DNA of 64,000 nt from Chrysaora quinquecirrha (GCA_014526335.1 JACTAT010000160.1:723876-787875), one strand, 5' to 3'. Positions 23,701 through 33,820 are shown, numbered from the stretch's first letter. Notes: generated from the sequence alone by a model not told the origin. Program-made: numbers and translations.

Positions 23701-26700
23701 TAAATTAAATTTGATTACCAATAATTTATGCTTTTGGATCGGCACATGAGAAGTTCGACGTTTAATTCTACGTCGCTCCACTGCCGCATAATGCGGCAGG
23801 AACAGTCGCTCCAAACACATTCTGCTGAACCAAATTAAATTAGTCGAATTTAATTGAATTAAACGTCGCTCTTCTCATGCACCTAACATAAGTAATAGAT
23901 TCGGTGCATGAGAAGAGCGACGTTTAACTTAGGCCTCATGGATTCTGTTTTCGAAATTCGGAAGGTTTTTGAGGTTTAGAAGAACATGCCCTTATTAATT
24001 GATGGTTTGGTCAGGGCCTTAAGACCGCGCATGCAAAATAAATAATTTAATCAAACTGAGAAGTCTAAATACAGTTGACATCCGCTATCTCGAACTCTCA
24101 AGGGAAACTGGAATTTGTTCGAGATAGCGAATGTACGAAATAACGGATACCCAATATAAATGTAAAAATTATAGTTTTTAAGTCAGAAAAGGAACCCCTA
24201 TTAACATGCAGGGTTACTGATCCCAAATTTCATCAAACAAGTCTGGTATTTTTTACATAGGAGTCAAATCTCATCTGCTTTCAACCCTACTATTGATGAA
24301 ATTGAGATAATGGCGATGCAGCACATCTCGAAAGAGAACAGCTTCATCTATTGTATACATGGGCAGCATATCACTTAGCTGCTGCCATTCCCGCTCCGCT
24401 AGGCGACCTTATACATATTTTCAGCCTGTCTCTCTATCCAGATCAGCAGAAAATTTGGCAAAGTTCGAGATAAAGAGCAGGTTTTCCTCCATGGGAAATC
24501 GAAAATGGTTCGAGACAACGAATGATCGAGAAAACGGGGTTCGAGATAGCGGATGATTTTTCTATACAAACCTTTATACCAAAACGAGGGGAAATGGAAA
24601 ATCGTTCGAGACAGCGAATGTTCGAGATAGCGGGCATAAATACCTTTCCTTCAATATAAAAAATGCACCAAGCTGCGTCAATGTTGTGCAGATGAATACT
24701 GCTAGAATCTCAAATCGATCAAATCTACAAAAATAAAATCATATGTCTCCTTTACACAGCTGATAGATCAAACCCTGGCATAACGATCAAACATCGTTGG
24801 TCAAACATTTGAGATTCCCTTTACAGGCAATGTTTGACCGTTCAGTCAGATCGCAAAACATTGCTTAGTTAACAAGTAGAACTGCTTATAAAAGGTTTTG
24901 GCTGCTTTATAAGATTTTCATATCAACAACTCGATATCATGTGATTTCGAAAAATTTTAATGCTGTCTGACATCATACCGAAATGATCTATATACAAACC
25001 CAAATGAGTAGTCATCTGTGAATGTTTGCTTTGAAATCCACATTGACAGAAGGCAAGTACATAAACTATGGAAAACAAAATTGGTGAATTAAAGTTATGA
25101 AACAACATTTGCATCGGATAGAAAGTCTGTCCCTTGATGATTCAATCTACTGGTTGGGAGGTTTTTCTGCTTTAAACCGGGGTTACACGTCCAACCTTTT
25201 TGCTTTCAATGGCAACAAGAAAAGATGAAAACTCCTCGCCAGGAATAACATGTAGCCAGGGATACATTTTCGAACAAAATGTTATTCGACCAGCGGAAGC
25301 ACATTGCAGAACTTTGATTTGTTTGAACTTTTAACAACATCTTCTGGCGTGTCCACAATTACGTCAATGTAGTTTTTTGCAATAACAAAACACAAAGTCA
25401 ATGTAGGTTTTTTGCAGTAACAAAACACAACAGAACATTTTAAGGTGTGTGGCCTGGCTAGAACAGACCACCCGTGCAGCATGCAGCTTTAGAGAGTCAA
25501 AATGATGGTTTTCCAAAGCTGGTAAAACATATTACTAAACAACAATTATCTTTAAGGACCATGATACTACCATCCTTATGATGCTACCGTTGCTGAGGCT
25601 CCATCCCCGACCCCACTAGCTTCCAACACCAAGAGTTATAGCAAAATCCTCGATCCAGGCTGTGATGCTACCATGATTGTGATGGAGCCCCAACCTTACG
25701 AAGTTCCTGACCCACAAGTTAGCTGGATAAGACCACAATGTCATAGCAAAATCAGCTTCATTGTGCTTTATGCCACAGCTTTACTGCATACAGTGAGACA
25801 AAGCGTAGCAAAACTTACTGTATGAAAGACAGAAGGCTGGGTTTAAACTACACATATTACAGTAATGGTGCAAACATGGATAGAATACCAATTTTCCGAA
25901 ATTGTTCACATTATGTCATAATAGAAGGTGCAGGGGTGGTCTGCGATACACAAAGTGGATGCCGATGGGAAACACTAAGTAGAGTAAGCATAGGATTAGC
26001 ACTGTTATATAGAATGATTGGCACTTAGAACTAAAACAGTAGCTGTTAAAAAGTTCTTACCATAGCAAATCGAAGATGGATATATATGAGAAAGCTGTCA
26101 GTGCTGCAAATGAAAATAAGAATTTCACAATATTATCATCTAATCAAAGTGCAAAATTTTGAGTCAGACAAAACTAATTTTCAAAACTTGTGTTGAGCAT
26201 TTTGAAATTGATATACATACCCATGCTATTGCTTGATGTTGCTTGTGCAATCAGCCAGATTGTACAAAAAAGATTTATTGTGAGAATGACAGCCATATTC
26301 ATTGCCTGAGAAAAAATAGCAAGAGATGCTTTATTGAAAAGTCTTTTTCCAAAATGTCTTTTCTTTCGACCTATGTGTCAAAATCTGAGGGTACAGTCTT
26401 TGTAAGTTTAGGAGTGCGATTGCACTGGCATACATCAACACAAGCCCAAATTACCCAAGGCATGGGAATGGCTGCATGTGCAAAACGATGTAGTCTTTCA
26501 GACTTTTTGAGACAAATTTCTTCCATAGTCAAAAGCTAGGGCTTTGTGGTTTAATATAAACAACTGGGAATTTCCTAAATTACGCAAAAATTGCAATAAA
26601 GATTAGCATAATAGTTTTATTAACTGATAAAGTCAACATATTGAACAAGTAAAAATTAAAATCAATTGTTTAAAGACATTCTCAGGTGCTGTGGCATCAT

Positions 26701-28775
26701 GATGTAATCCAGCTGACCCGTGGTGTCAAGAGATCAGTGTGGTCAGCGTTGAAGCCAAGCCACGGTAGCGTCTCAGCCAGGGTTGAGGTCTTGATTAGCT
26801 AGCCTACTACTGAGATCCTAGCGACTGCGCTAAAACATAATTTCACCTTCACCTTCTCAAAAGATTAGCAGGCTATTGAGGCAATTGAGTATACCATTTA
26901 CGAGTTCTCCATCAATACAAAAGCAGCAGTACATATTTCTTGAATGACAATTTCTTGATAAATTTGATAACATGAACGTAAAAAGCCTTTATTGGGTTAG
27001 TTAAGATCATCTTGATCATGGTGAATGGAAAAAATTGGTTGCACGCCATCGCACACGTAGTCTGATAAAGGCGGGCAAAATGCTGCATGTGGCCTATTTT
27101 CATATTACAAAGACTGAGGATAAAACCCAAGGGGGCATAGGGGTAGTCATCTCTCCAATAATTGCCAAGATATGTTTATAGATATGTTTATATATAGCCT
27201 TAATACACCTTTTCCACTAAGAGTCCCCTTTTCAAAATTTACAAAAATTTGTTTGCACGAACATTTTGACCCCAGGTTCAGATTCAGCACCTTCATATTA
27301 GTGTTGACGCAAATTTTTACGATTCTAGTCCTTACGATGTTGATTTTATAGCGACGAAAAGTTTGAAAATCTATAAAGGATTTGACCGTGAAAAATCGCT
27401 CGGGGTGAAATTTTACACCCTCAATCATTTTACACGGTCAAATCCCTTATAACTTATCTAATTTTTAATTGCTATAAAATCAACATCGTAAGGACTAGAA
27501 GCGTAAAAATTTGCCCAAACACTAAAACGAAGGTGTTGAATTGGGATCTGACGTTGAAATGCTTATGTGAAACAATTTAAAAAATTTTTGAAAAAAGGAG
27601 GCCCTTAGTTGAAAAGGTGTATTTAATGTAAAAAAAAGTTACAGAACACAACTGGGCTATTTTATCTTGCCTCCATCACTTTCTGCTAAAAAAACTGAGG
27701 GTTATGCATGCCTTCAAACATAAAATATACATTGTAATATATATTAAAATAAATACATTCAAAGCAGGTGAAATGCCATTACCTGTCTCTCAGAGAGTAG
27801 TCTGATTAACTCTCTTGTAACTCATTCCAATGTTGTTTTTCTTGTTTGGCTAAAATGCTGCATCTTGACTGAATACACTTTACTGGAAACAAAAATATGA
27901 ATAATAATAAGATAACATTCTTTTCATACATACAAGAATTCCTTAATTTTTGTTGAGCCGTTTAAGAATTCTTTAACTTTTGGTATCTATTTTAGTATTT
28001 TTTGCACAATCTGTATGTAGGTATCCTATCCATTTGGGGGTACTTTGTACCCAATAGAGACTGACCTGTACCAGGTTGTAAACTTTTTGTGTGCACTGAA
28101 GAACTTCATTGGGTGTGCAATTTTGGATAAAACATTAAAAAACTGTAGCTCCTATTGTTTGGAAGAAGAACGACCTTCGGTGCACAGAGTGCAAAGCTTC
28201 CAGTCTGGCACCTGTCACCTGTACCCTGTTTTATTAAGGAACCCCCCCCCTAGAGCCTGGCAGCAAACCTCTACATCACTTCATAAATCATAGTCACCAG
28301 CTTTATTGTTATGGTAATTTGACAGTGATTCAATTCACATTGATTGGGGAGAAAAGCCCTACTAGATAGTAGGTAGTAGTTTGCAAAATTTCTGTGACTA
28401 TATACCTAGGTACATACCTATAAAAGCTACTCACAAGTTACACGAGTAGCATTCAACGTTAATCACTTCATCCTACGGACCTCTCGAAAACTTGGTTCTT
28501 GCTCTATGATGCCTTCTTCTAGTAGCCTGAAGTGCGTGACCTCTTCTTCTTCTTTTTGATCCTTTAACCTCAATTTCTCGAACTTCAAATCAGTGCAACT
28601 TTGACAATCTTGATCTGATCACGATGGATGGTGGATGGATGCTGGACGGAGGCTACCGCGAAACCAAAATAACAATTTTCTTTCCTTCTTTTTCGTGTCC
28701 AACTGGGTCATCTGCATTTGATAGATGACAGAGGAACTGACCATATTATGGCCCTGGCCCCTAACCATCCGACAT
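11766..28775 (-). CDS. SLC30A6: Zinc transporter, ZnT6/SLC30A6-like (CDF family)
   Basis: ZnT6 is the non-transporting partner of ZnT5 in the early secretory pathway. The well-supported coding exons on the minus strand are 26305-26221, 26103-26061, 25065-25000, 24724-24644, 19722-19628, 19166-19118, 18666-18547, 16711-16609, 16033-15986, 15131-15063, 14392-14348 and 13441-13224. They encode SYISIFD, SFGFDRFEILAVF, SNWLQE, LLPRMNP, GVHSGMILLQ, EIRNEHFW and IQIYKDD in the family's order. Every junction keeps phase. Less certain are a first exon at 28775-28766 (ATG plus 7 nt), a second ending at 27783 (ELIRLLSERQ) and a terminal exon at 11844-11766 ending in SSST. A stretch of about 12 residues expected between 24644 and 19722 was not found. 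The His/Asp metal-site positions of active CDF transporters are replaced here, as in ZnT6. The intron after 15986 is GC-AG. Confidence 0.9.
12151..12630. mobile_element. hAT-type MITE, family B, 8 bp TSD CCATTTGT
   Basis: The ends are CCCGGGG...GTACTTCAAT and its inverse. The flanks 12143-12150 and 12631-12638 are both CCATTTGT. A run of 13 or so G near the left end is part of the terminus. It lies in the last proposed SLC30A6 intron. Confidence 0.9.
12735..13125. mobile_element. MITE, family A
   Basis: It runs from ACACGTATTTTTTTTTATTA to TTTCTTATATAAAAATAAGT, with AAAAGTTTCTTAAA inside. It is followed by a short ACTAATCAT tandem repeat at about 13120-13180. Confidence 0.7.
13650..14055. 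mobile_element. MITE, family A (TTCCTTATA subtype)
   Basis: The left end is ACACGCTTC...TATAAAGAACCTAG. The right end is GGTTCCTTATA...AAAGCGTGT. A close copy lies at 19785-20195; both share AAAAGTTCCTTA blocks and the block TTGTTTGCAGTGATAAAA. Confidence 0.8.
14502..14727. mobile_element. Short palindromic MITE
   Basis: The arms AGGCCCATTTCCACTT and AAGTGGAAATGGGCCT enclose mirrored GCATTCGCTGTTCGCTAG blocks. The flanks share AAGACTA (14494-14500 and 14728-14734), a likely duplication of 7-8 bp. Confidence 0.8.
14728..14965. mobile_element. MITE, family C fragment
   Basis: It contains AATGTTTGACCGTTCGATC, AAACATTGCTTGAC and a terminal AACAATGTTTGTCCAGGG, matching the family C ends. The left edge abuts the palindromic MITE at 14502-14727. 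Confidence 0.6.
15243..15610. mobile_element. hAT-type MITE, family B, 8 bp TSD CCAAGCCC
   Basis: It is inverted relative to the copy at 6565-6933 and shares GGTATGTGCCGCCCATATGG. The flanks 15235-15242 and 15611-15618 are both CCAAGCCC. It lies in a SLC30A6 intron, 112 bp from the exon at 15131. Confidence 0.9.
16217..16515. mobile_element. MITE, family A fragment
   Basis: CACGTTTTTTATATAAGAAA on the left and GGTTTCCTGTAAAAACGTG on the right mark a family A copy. It ends about 95 bp from the SLC30A6 exon at 16609. Confidence 0.6.
17319..17742. repeat. Foldback element, near-complete palindrome
   Basis: The left half contains CAACTAAGAGCCTCGTTTTC, CCTTACGATGTTCATTATA and AAAGGATTTGACCGTG. 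The right half repeats them inverted, about a centre near 17530. The arms are about 200 bp each. Related elements are at 27204-27621 and, internally deleted, at 46692-46948. Confidence 0.9.
18030..18445 (+). mobile_element. Two tandem tRNA-derived SINE copies
   Basis: The second copy has a good A box (TCGCTCAGTTGGAGC, near 18289) and a canonical B box (GGTTCGAATCCC, near 18330). The first copy has diverged forms (TAGCTCTGTGG and GGGTCCGTATCCC). Both share GGTATGCCACTTGTGG and the tail GAAGAAGGCTCAACATAGCC. A third tail lies at about 17970. The arrangement is a SINE dimer in a SLC30A6 intron. Confidence 0.82.
18657..19045 (-). repeat. Six-copy tandem repeat of a SLC30A6 exon boundary
   Basis: GCCACAAA recurs at 18657, 18727, 18790, 18856, 18921 and 18987, spaced 63-70 bp. 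Read on the minus strand, the first unit contains the real splice acceptor (18668-18667) and the start of the exon at 18666. The other units repeat the intron end plus about 30 nt of exon-like sequence (TTTGTGGCATTGC). Confidence 0.88.
19785..20195. mobile_element. MITE, family A, sister of 13650-14055
   Basis: The ends are ACACGCTTGTTTTTATAAAG and GGTTCCTTATAAAAAAAAGC, with an interior nearly the same as the 13.7 kb copy. It abuts a different inverted-repeat element at 20197. Confidence 0.8.
20197..20672. mobile_element. TIR element, family D
   Basis: GTCGGCGCGACATTTTTCTG near the left end is inverted as CAGAAAAATGTCGCGCCGAC near the right end, and the homology extends to about 50 bp. A decayed terminus of the same type lies at about 56345-56395. 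Confidence 0.85.
20900..21210. mobile_element. Possible diverged inverted-repeat element
   Basis: GATTCTACAATCATGGACAA (about 20950) and TTGTCCGTGATTGTAGA (about 21200) are inverted. CCCCCCTCCCC and GGGGGGGAGGGGGG blocks are mirrored inside. No target duplication was resolved. Confidence 0.55.
21412..21790 (+). mobile_element. Penelope-like element 3' remnant
   Basis: A decayed frame encodes the C-terminal part of a GIY-YIG domain (GRARSLFHL-like, then CRQKEFIFPLFNQV-like). It is followed by the same untranslated tail seen at 60.8-60.95 and 63.65-63.84 kb. The tail ends in a hammerhead-like motif at 21718-21762. Confidence 0.75.
21718..21762 (+). ncRNA. Hammerhead-like ribozyme motif (type I)
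   Basis: The strands ATACT (21720-21724) and AGTAT (21755-21759) pair as stem I. Between them are the core CTGATGA (21725-21731), a stem II block closed by G-C (21732-21740), GAA (21741-21743), a short stem III and the cleavage triplet CTA (21752-21754). Stem II is weak in this copy. Confidence 0.6.
21914..22931. mobile_element. TIR element with about 60 bp inverted ends
   Basis: CCGTAAAATGGAGGAGCAAG on the left is inverted as CTTGCTCCTCCATTTTACGG on the right, and AGCCGTAAAATAGCGGAATC is mirrored inside. The flanks share GCTCTG. Two direct copies of a block containing CGGGCCTAGCCATTCCGC lie at about 22285 and 22457, so the interior carries extra near-terminal repeats. No coding region was recognised. 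Confidence 0.85.
23312..23923. mobile_element. TIR element with TTAA target site
   Basis: ACGTCGCTCTTCTCATGCAC on the left is inverted as GTGCATGAGAAGAGCGACGT on the right. TTAA flanks both ends (23308-23311 and 23924-23927), as for piggyBac- or Kolobok-type elements. A second inward copy of the terminus lies at about 23863-23885. It contains a short zinc-finger-like frame at 23435-23611. Confidence 0.85.
23435..23611 (-). CDS. Small Cys-rich (B-box-like) ORF inside a TIR element
   Basis: The frame is 58 codons from ATG at 23611. It has paired cysteines YCSSC, VCITC and ICNIC, a C-x2-C-x7-C-x2-C-x4-C-x2-C pattern that recalls the first part of a B-box or similar zinc-binding fold. The following GWEAGTNVGYC resembles sequence I associate with repeat-borne cnidarian proteins; that link is from memory. 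It is too short to be a full protein of that type, and its function is unknown. It may be a truncated captured or transposon-derived domain. Confidence 0.4.
   Translation of the reverse strand: MASNLTIYCSSCSNETKYVCITCGILICNICSIAELNEETEGWEAGTNVGYCVEWLLR
24072..24640. mobile_element. Tigger/pogo-like MITE, copy 2
   Basis: It begins CAGTTGACATCCGCTATCTC after TA (24070-24071) and is closely similar to 5208-5796 throughout. Its right terminus is lost: it stops at GATAGCGGGCATA, four bases before the SLC30A6 donor region at 24643. Confidence 0.85.
25590..26860. mobile_element. SINE copies flanking SLC30A6 exons
   Basis: A decayed inverted copy of the GGTGCTGTG SINE lies at about 25650-25775, with CTGTGATGCTACC and CACAAGTTAGCTGG. 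A better plus-strand copy lies at about 26688-26855 and ends CTGCGCTAAAACATAATTTC. The SLC30A6 exons at 26061-26103 and 26221-26305 lie between them. Confidence 0.65.
27204..27621. repeat. Foldback element, copy 2
   Basis: The palindrome has ends TACACCTTTTCC and GAAAAGGTGTA, and matches 17319-17742 in order and spacing. The centre is near 27420. It lies just downstream (minus strand) of the SLC30A6 exon ending at 27783. Confidence 0.88.
28454..28740 (-). other. Lys/Glu-rich reading frame, unassigned
   Basis: On the minus strand a frame from about 28740 reads through one TGA near 28620. It continues about 50 codons with LRLKDQKEEEEVTHF and LLEEGIIEQEPSF before stopping. The composition looks coding, but no splice partner was found. 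It lies in the proposed first intron of SLC30A6. It may be leader sequence, the end of another gene, or chance. Confidence 0.25.
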
Positions 28776-28955
28776 TTTGAATCGACTTTGTGACTTGTTG
28801 TATGTTGTTGTGTTGTGCATTGCACTTGTCATCTTCGGAAGTGACGTCACAAAGTCAGACTTCCTTTTTGAGCTTCCACAAGAGAGGGTGTTTGGCCTTT
28901 TACTATTTACCCCACAACAATTTTTTTCCAGAATTCATAATTCAGAATTTAAACC

Positions 28956-29145
28956 TCAAACAATCAAGACATTGTCAAACTTTCAAGATTTCCTTGTCAA
29001 AAATGCATGTACGTTCGGCCATGTCACAAAACATTTCTTGACATTTTGACAAGAATTTTTTGCGACGTGATCAAACGGTAAAACATTTCATTTGGCATAT
29101 ACAAATGTTTGACAAACAATGTTTGATCGTTTTGACAGGGCCTTA
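28956..29145. mobile_element. MITE, family C
   Basis: The left end carries CAATCAAGACATTGTCAAAC. The right end carries the cleaner AACAATGTTTGATCGTTTTG, with family C blocks such as CGGCCATGTCACAAAACATT between them. Confidence 0.7.
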
Positions 29146-29285
29146 GTTACAGAAAATCAATGAGAGTCTCGGTGACTGATCAAATCTTATAAAAGCTTTA
29201 GCTTAGGCTTCAGTAAAGTAAAACTCTCAAACATTGTTGGTAAAACATTTTAGGTCAGCTTGGCAAGCAATTTCTGACCCTTTGG

Positions 29286-29460
29286 TCACGTTAGAACAAC
29301 ACAATACCAGTCCAGCTTCGCTTTCTGATTGGTGCATTACTGCATTTCTATTCGCTTCGGGTATTCGGGTATACATTCTGCCGAAGTATTTTGTTTCGAC
29401 CTGTTTCTGAGCTTTTTATTCTATGAGGCGTGTCAGACGAAAAAAGGTTTTAACTCTATC
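29286..29460 (+). mobile_element. Penelope-like element tail fragment
   Basis: It shares TTCTGATTGGTGCATT, the CTGTTTCTGA block and GTGTCAGACGAAAAAAG with the tails at 21.7, 60.9 and 63.8 kb. The hammerhead-like core is broken (CTATGAGG instead of CTGANGAG). Confidence 0.65.
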
Positions 29461-30064
29461 AGAAATCATTGACTCAAACTCAAGAAAAGAAGCCTTTGAA
29501 ATGAAACTATCAGGCAGAGGAACTTGCTTTAACGGAAACCTCTTTATAATGGACACCTCCAACGGACGGACACATCCAAACAACGGACAAATATTTTCAT
29601 CACAAATTTTACAAGATCATTTCTTTGTAAAAGTAACCTCTATTAAACGGACACCTCTCTACAACGGACACTGGACAGTTTTACTGCTCCAAAACATACA
29701 TTTTCATAATGAAAGCTTCTTCATAACTGACACAGAATGAAGAATTTTTACAGCTCTATACTGCGGACACGTGTGGACACCTCATTGCAATGGACAAAGC
29801 ATTGGTCCCGCAAGTGACCGTTACATTGTGGTAAAATGGTTCGACTGTATTGTGACGGCAGGCAGGTCGAGCGGCTAGACACAGAAACATACAGCTTTCT
29901 TTTATTAAACTGCGTCTTGTTGAATCGAACTAAACTGAACTACTACAAAAATATCGAGTTTAATAAGAAGTTACACTGACGAAATTAGAAAAGAAACCAA
30001 TAAGAAATAAAGAATAACAGGAAAGGGTGGATAACAAACAGAACGAGTGGATAAAGAAAAGAAC
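29461..30064. other. Repeat-like sequence, no gene seen
   Basis: Repeated GGACACCTC, CAACGGAC and AACGGACAC blocks at 29530-29830 end in TGGTTCGACTGTA, which resembles an inverted Tigger-type terminus (TACAGTCGAACC). The left end of any such element was not identified. Confidence 0.4.
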
Positions 30065-30475
30065 AGATTACACGATTATTTTATAAAAGAAACCTAGCTC
30101 GGGGCCTAGTTCTAAAAGTTTCTTAATTTTTGGTCCAATTTTAGTTCTAAAAGTTTCTTAACAGTTTCTTAATTAAATGAAATAAATTGCAGCAAAAACC
30201 ACAAAAAACCTTCTATGCGGATACACGGAAACCAGTATTGCCTACAGATGCGAGAAATCGCATGGAATTAGCCATGCTGGTGCGAGAAATCGCAGGGAAA
30301 TGCTTGAGAACTAATTACTACCTCCACAAATGTAAATCAGTATGTTAGAAAACGGACGCAAAAATTTCTACAGTTTCTCAACTTCTTCCTCCTAGTTCTA
30401 AAAGTTTCTTAACTTTTTGGGTGTCTAGTTCTAGGTTTCTTATAAACCGGTTTCTTATAAGCAAAAAAAGTGTAG
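30065..30475. mobile_element. MITE, family A
   Basis: It runs from ACACGATTATTTTATAAAAG to TTTCTTATAAGCAAAAAAAG, with AAAAGTTTCTTA blocks. Its interior holds an imperfect direct repeat around GCGAGAAATCGCA. Confidence 0.75.
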
Positions 30476-30699
30476 TTTCCTAAATACAAAATGTAAAATA
30501 TAAGCTTGAATGAGGAGAAACTACGCAAACAGAATGACTAACAAGAAAAACCGAACAAGTGTCGAAGCTCTTGCGAAAAATAAAAACAAGATAAAGAAAG
30601 AAACAGTTGGTAAAACATGAATGAAGAAGAGGATGATTAAATAGAAGAAAAAGTAGATCGAAATGAATAAGATAAGAGAAAAGGGGTGTTGGCCCCCCG

Positions 30700-31590
30700 G
30701 TAGGCGCTATCAATCACGCAAAAACGCCAAATTTTAGCTCTTTTCACGCCATAATGCCAAAAAAATGAATCGCTAAACGTTTCTCAAGGGTCATGAACAG
30801 TTCATGAACAAACCGATTTCACGTATTCACACATACAAAAAGACATTTTTCACGTAATAACGCCTTAATTAAAAATGGCTTTTCACGCTCGACGCAGAAA
30901 CGTCTAATCACGTATTCACGCACAAAATTTTGCCTTTTCACGCAATAACGCTCAAAAATGCTCCATAACGCGTCGTACCCTGTGCTTAAAAGCTTGTTCC
31001 CGAATCGAAACATTTTCAGGAGGCCCCGTGTCTATTTCGGTGACTATTTCCGTCGTGGCTAGATGTTCACTGAGCCTAACTTTCGATGTATCTTTATGTA
31101 GATAGCGTGAATAGCGGCACAGAATGAGCACTGTAATCCTCGCGTAGCGGTTAGTTTATTAGTATGATAACATGATAACTCATTCGTGATATGGTCATGG
31201 AATTTGTATATACTGCCATTCAATGCCCTTCTCTTGGCCTTCTTCAGGCATTAAGGTAAAGTGACAAGATGGATTAGGTAGGAAATCATATATCATCGAC
31301 CTAAGAAATATAGGACAATTTTAGCCTGATACCCGACGGGTATCCGAAGAGGTTGTTAATGGATAGTCTAAGGGGTTTTAATGCAACTCATTTGTGATTT
31401 TATCTCTTCCAAGGACACCAAAAGCATTGCATTCAGATCAGCGATAAGCAGAGCCTGCTTGAACTGCTAAACCTTGAAGCATGCTCTATTTCTGGCAGTT
31501 ACTTTAAACCCTTCTTAATGAACTTACACCCTGATTATGGTACACTACACAACTCAATTCATTACATCAGAACCTAAATCCAAAACTTAG
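30700..31590. other. Intergenic, CACGCAAAAACGCC-type simple repeats, no gene seen
   Basis: At 30710-31010 short blocks such as TCACGCAAAAACGCC, TTTTCACGC and TAATCACGTATTCACGCA recur. From 31100 to 31590 nothing was recognised. This stretch separates the SLC30A6 promoter side from the fibrinogen-like locus. Confidence 0.45.
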
Positions 31591-31598
31591 GTTCTTAA

Positions 31599-31813
31599 CC
31601 CTAATCCTACCGGGGGGGATGGAATCCACCCCCTCAAGGTTTTTGGGAGACGCCGAATTTACCAACATTACTCGTGATACATTGGCCAATGCCTGTACCA
31701 AGTTTGATTGCTCTAGCTGCACTGGAAGGCAATTTCTGGAGGGGGGGGGGGGTGGAAAACACCTCCCCCCGGCTATGTAAGATCAAAAAAAGCCCGGTAG
31801 GATTTCTGTAGGG
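31599..31813. mobile_element. piggyBac-type MITE, TTAA target site
   Basis: TTAA at 31595-31598 and 31814-31817 flanks CCCTAATCCTACCGGG and its inverse CCCGGTAGGATTTCTGTAGGG. A larger element with related ends lies at 34546-35408. Confidence 0.85.
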
Positions 31814-32897
31814 TTAAGCGCGGGGTTCTACTGTATAAAAATTTGTTCTAGAATATATACACACAAAATGCTGACGTCTACAACTAAAGCTGCAAATCAG
31901 AAATCCTATGAAAGTTATTTCTTTTGCTTTCATTTTATTTTTAATTTCCGATTGGATATATATCTACTCTATCTGTTAGCTTCATTATTCTAGCGACCAA
32001 AATGAAAACGGGGACAAAAATCTATCAAAAGACCCATTCCATCCTTCTGCACATCGTTAAAAGTTTTTTTTCGATATTCGGGAAATACGAAAATAGTCTT
32101 CATTTCTTCCTCCCTCAATTTTCCATTAACGGACAAAAATCTTCCATGTATCACCGACTGAAATTGTGCCTTGGTAGTCATCACATTCCCAGCGACCTCC
32201 CTTTGTGAACGGAACAATCCAATGATTTGAATATGCTACGAATGCGAGGTGATTATACAATCGTTCTGCTTTAAGAATATTTTGTGGCTCCATTTATTCA
32301 ATCTGTGCGCACCATCATAGCCCCACTGACTGCACTGCTGTGACATCAAGGCATTGTCATCTGCCATTTTGTCATAAGACCCACATGCGGTCGGAAAAGG
32401 ATCAATACGACCAGTTAGAAACCGCACAACCGCTTTACCGACGGTGTTGTTCTTTGTAGCGATATGAAATGTTCTTCCAGGGACTTTCTTGTGGCAGAAA
32501 AATCGAAGCTGATTTTGCAGTGAAGCTAAAGCACTTGTGGATAGGCCAAGTGAATTGCTTGAATATTCACTGATCTTTTTGATGTCATTAGCCAGTGACC
32601 ATGCTTGTCCTTGGGTTGTTTCGCTGACTATATTTGATACGAGCATCCAACCACCTAAGAAATAAAAGAAAGTCTCCACAAGTCAGTTATTTCATCAGCT
32701 TTCGTTGGTTTGGCCACTAAGTAAATGCCATACAAAGCCATTTACCAAAGAATGCTAGGGTGCACGACACGAGAAGCGATATTTTCGAGAGACCATGATC
32801 AATTAAATTCCGACCATTAAATGCTTAGGTGGGCAGTATTGCACTGTGTCTCGCCATCTGTGTTTCAAATGATTCGAATAAGCTAAGCTTTAGACGC

Positions 32898-33102
32898 TTC
32901 CGCAAAAGATGGCCACCGTTTTTGCCTATTGTTTTCATTAAGGATTTTCAAAAGGAATTCTGGGAATAATTTCCTTAGTTACTTTTTTTACATAGCTGCA
33001 GACGTTGAACTTGTAGCTAAGGAAATTATTCCCAGAATTCTCTTCGAAAAACCTTAAGAAAAACAAGGGATTGACAGAAACGGCCGTCATCTTTTGCGGA
33101 AA
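32898..33102. repeat. Palindromic MITE in the fibrinogen-like locus
   Basis: TTCCGCAAAAGATG and CATCTTTTGCGGAA bound arms that mirror AATTCTGGGAATAATTTCC with GGAAATTATTCCCAGAATT. The loop is about 50 bp. It can fold into a long hairpin. Confidence 0.88.
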
Positions 33103-33109
33103 CCTCTTT

Positions 33110-33820
33110 TACTGTCCATGACTACCACTACAACAAGAGTGCTTCTTAACGATTTCCTTCCACATCAAGAGCATCACTGAAAGATAGCCCTCCACATTAA
33201 GGGGTCTGGAAACCGTAAAACCGCTCAAAATTTGCTCAAAAACCGTCAAACCGTGCGATATTTTAAACGAAATCGTATGGCACGATTTAAGCCTCCGTTT
33301 TCACAAAAATTGCACGGAGAATTTATCAAAACTGTAGGTTAGTCAACTTTTACTGTCCACTTCACGTTTTTGAGACATTTTCCTGCAGTAACAATTTTTG
33401 TTTTCATTGCGGGCTAACCTGTAGCTTTCACTGAGTCGGCATTCAGAACCTAAAATGCAAAACCTAAACCCGGAAAAAATTATCCAGAAATGCCGAAAAA
33501 CCGTTCACCGACGAGATTTTCAAAACCGATTAACAGCGTAATTTTTCGGGAAAGACTGAAAATCCGAAACAAAATATGGGCCTAACCGTTTAACCGTTTA
33601 ACCGTAAAACCCAAACACCCCCCCTCGCATTACTGCGCACCCTCTACTTACATCAGGGATGCCCTCGCTGCTCCCTGCTCTACATTACTGCAAAAATTCC
33701 TCCGCAACACATTCTTTAACATCCTCCACAATACTGCACAGAAATAACATTACCTAGGGTGATTTTAGCCCTATAAGCATCATTCGTAGTGTATCATACT
33801 TGATTAGGCATAAACTTTTA
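33110..33820. other. Intron with AACCGT-rich repeats
   Basis: At 33200-33615 the block AAACCGTAAAACC and variants (AACCGTTTAACCG) recur as direct repeats. No exon was recognised until 33822. Confidence 0.45.

Noticed and set aside
28777..29049. 90-codon plus-strand frame with a hydrophobic start
   Set aside because: Its second half is family C MITE sequence, and its first half is antisense to the likely SLC30A6 promoter. No domain or splice support.
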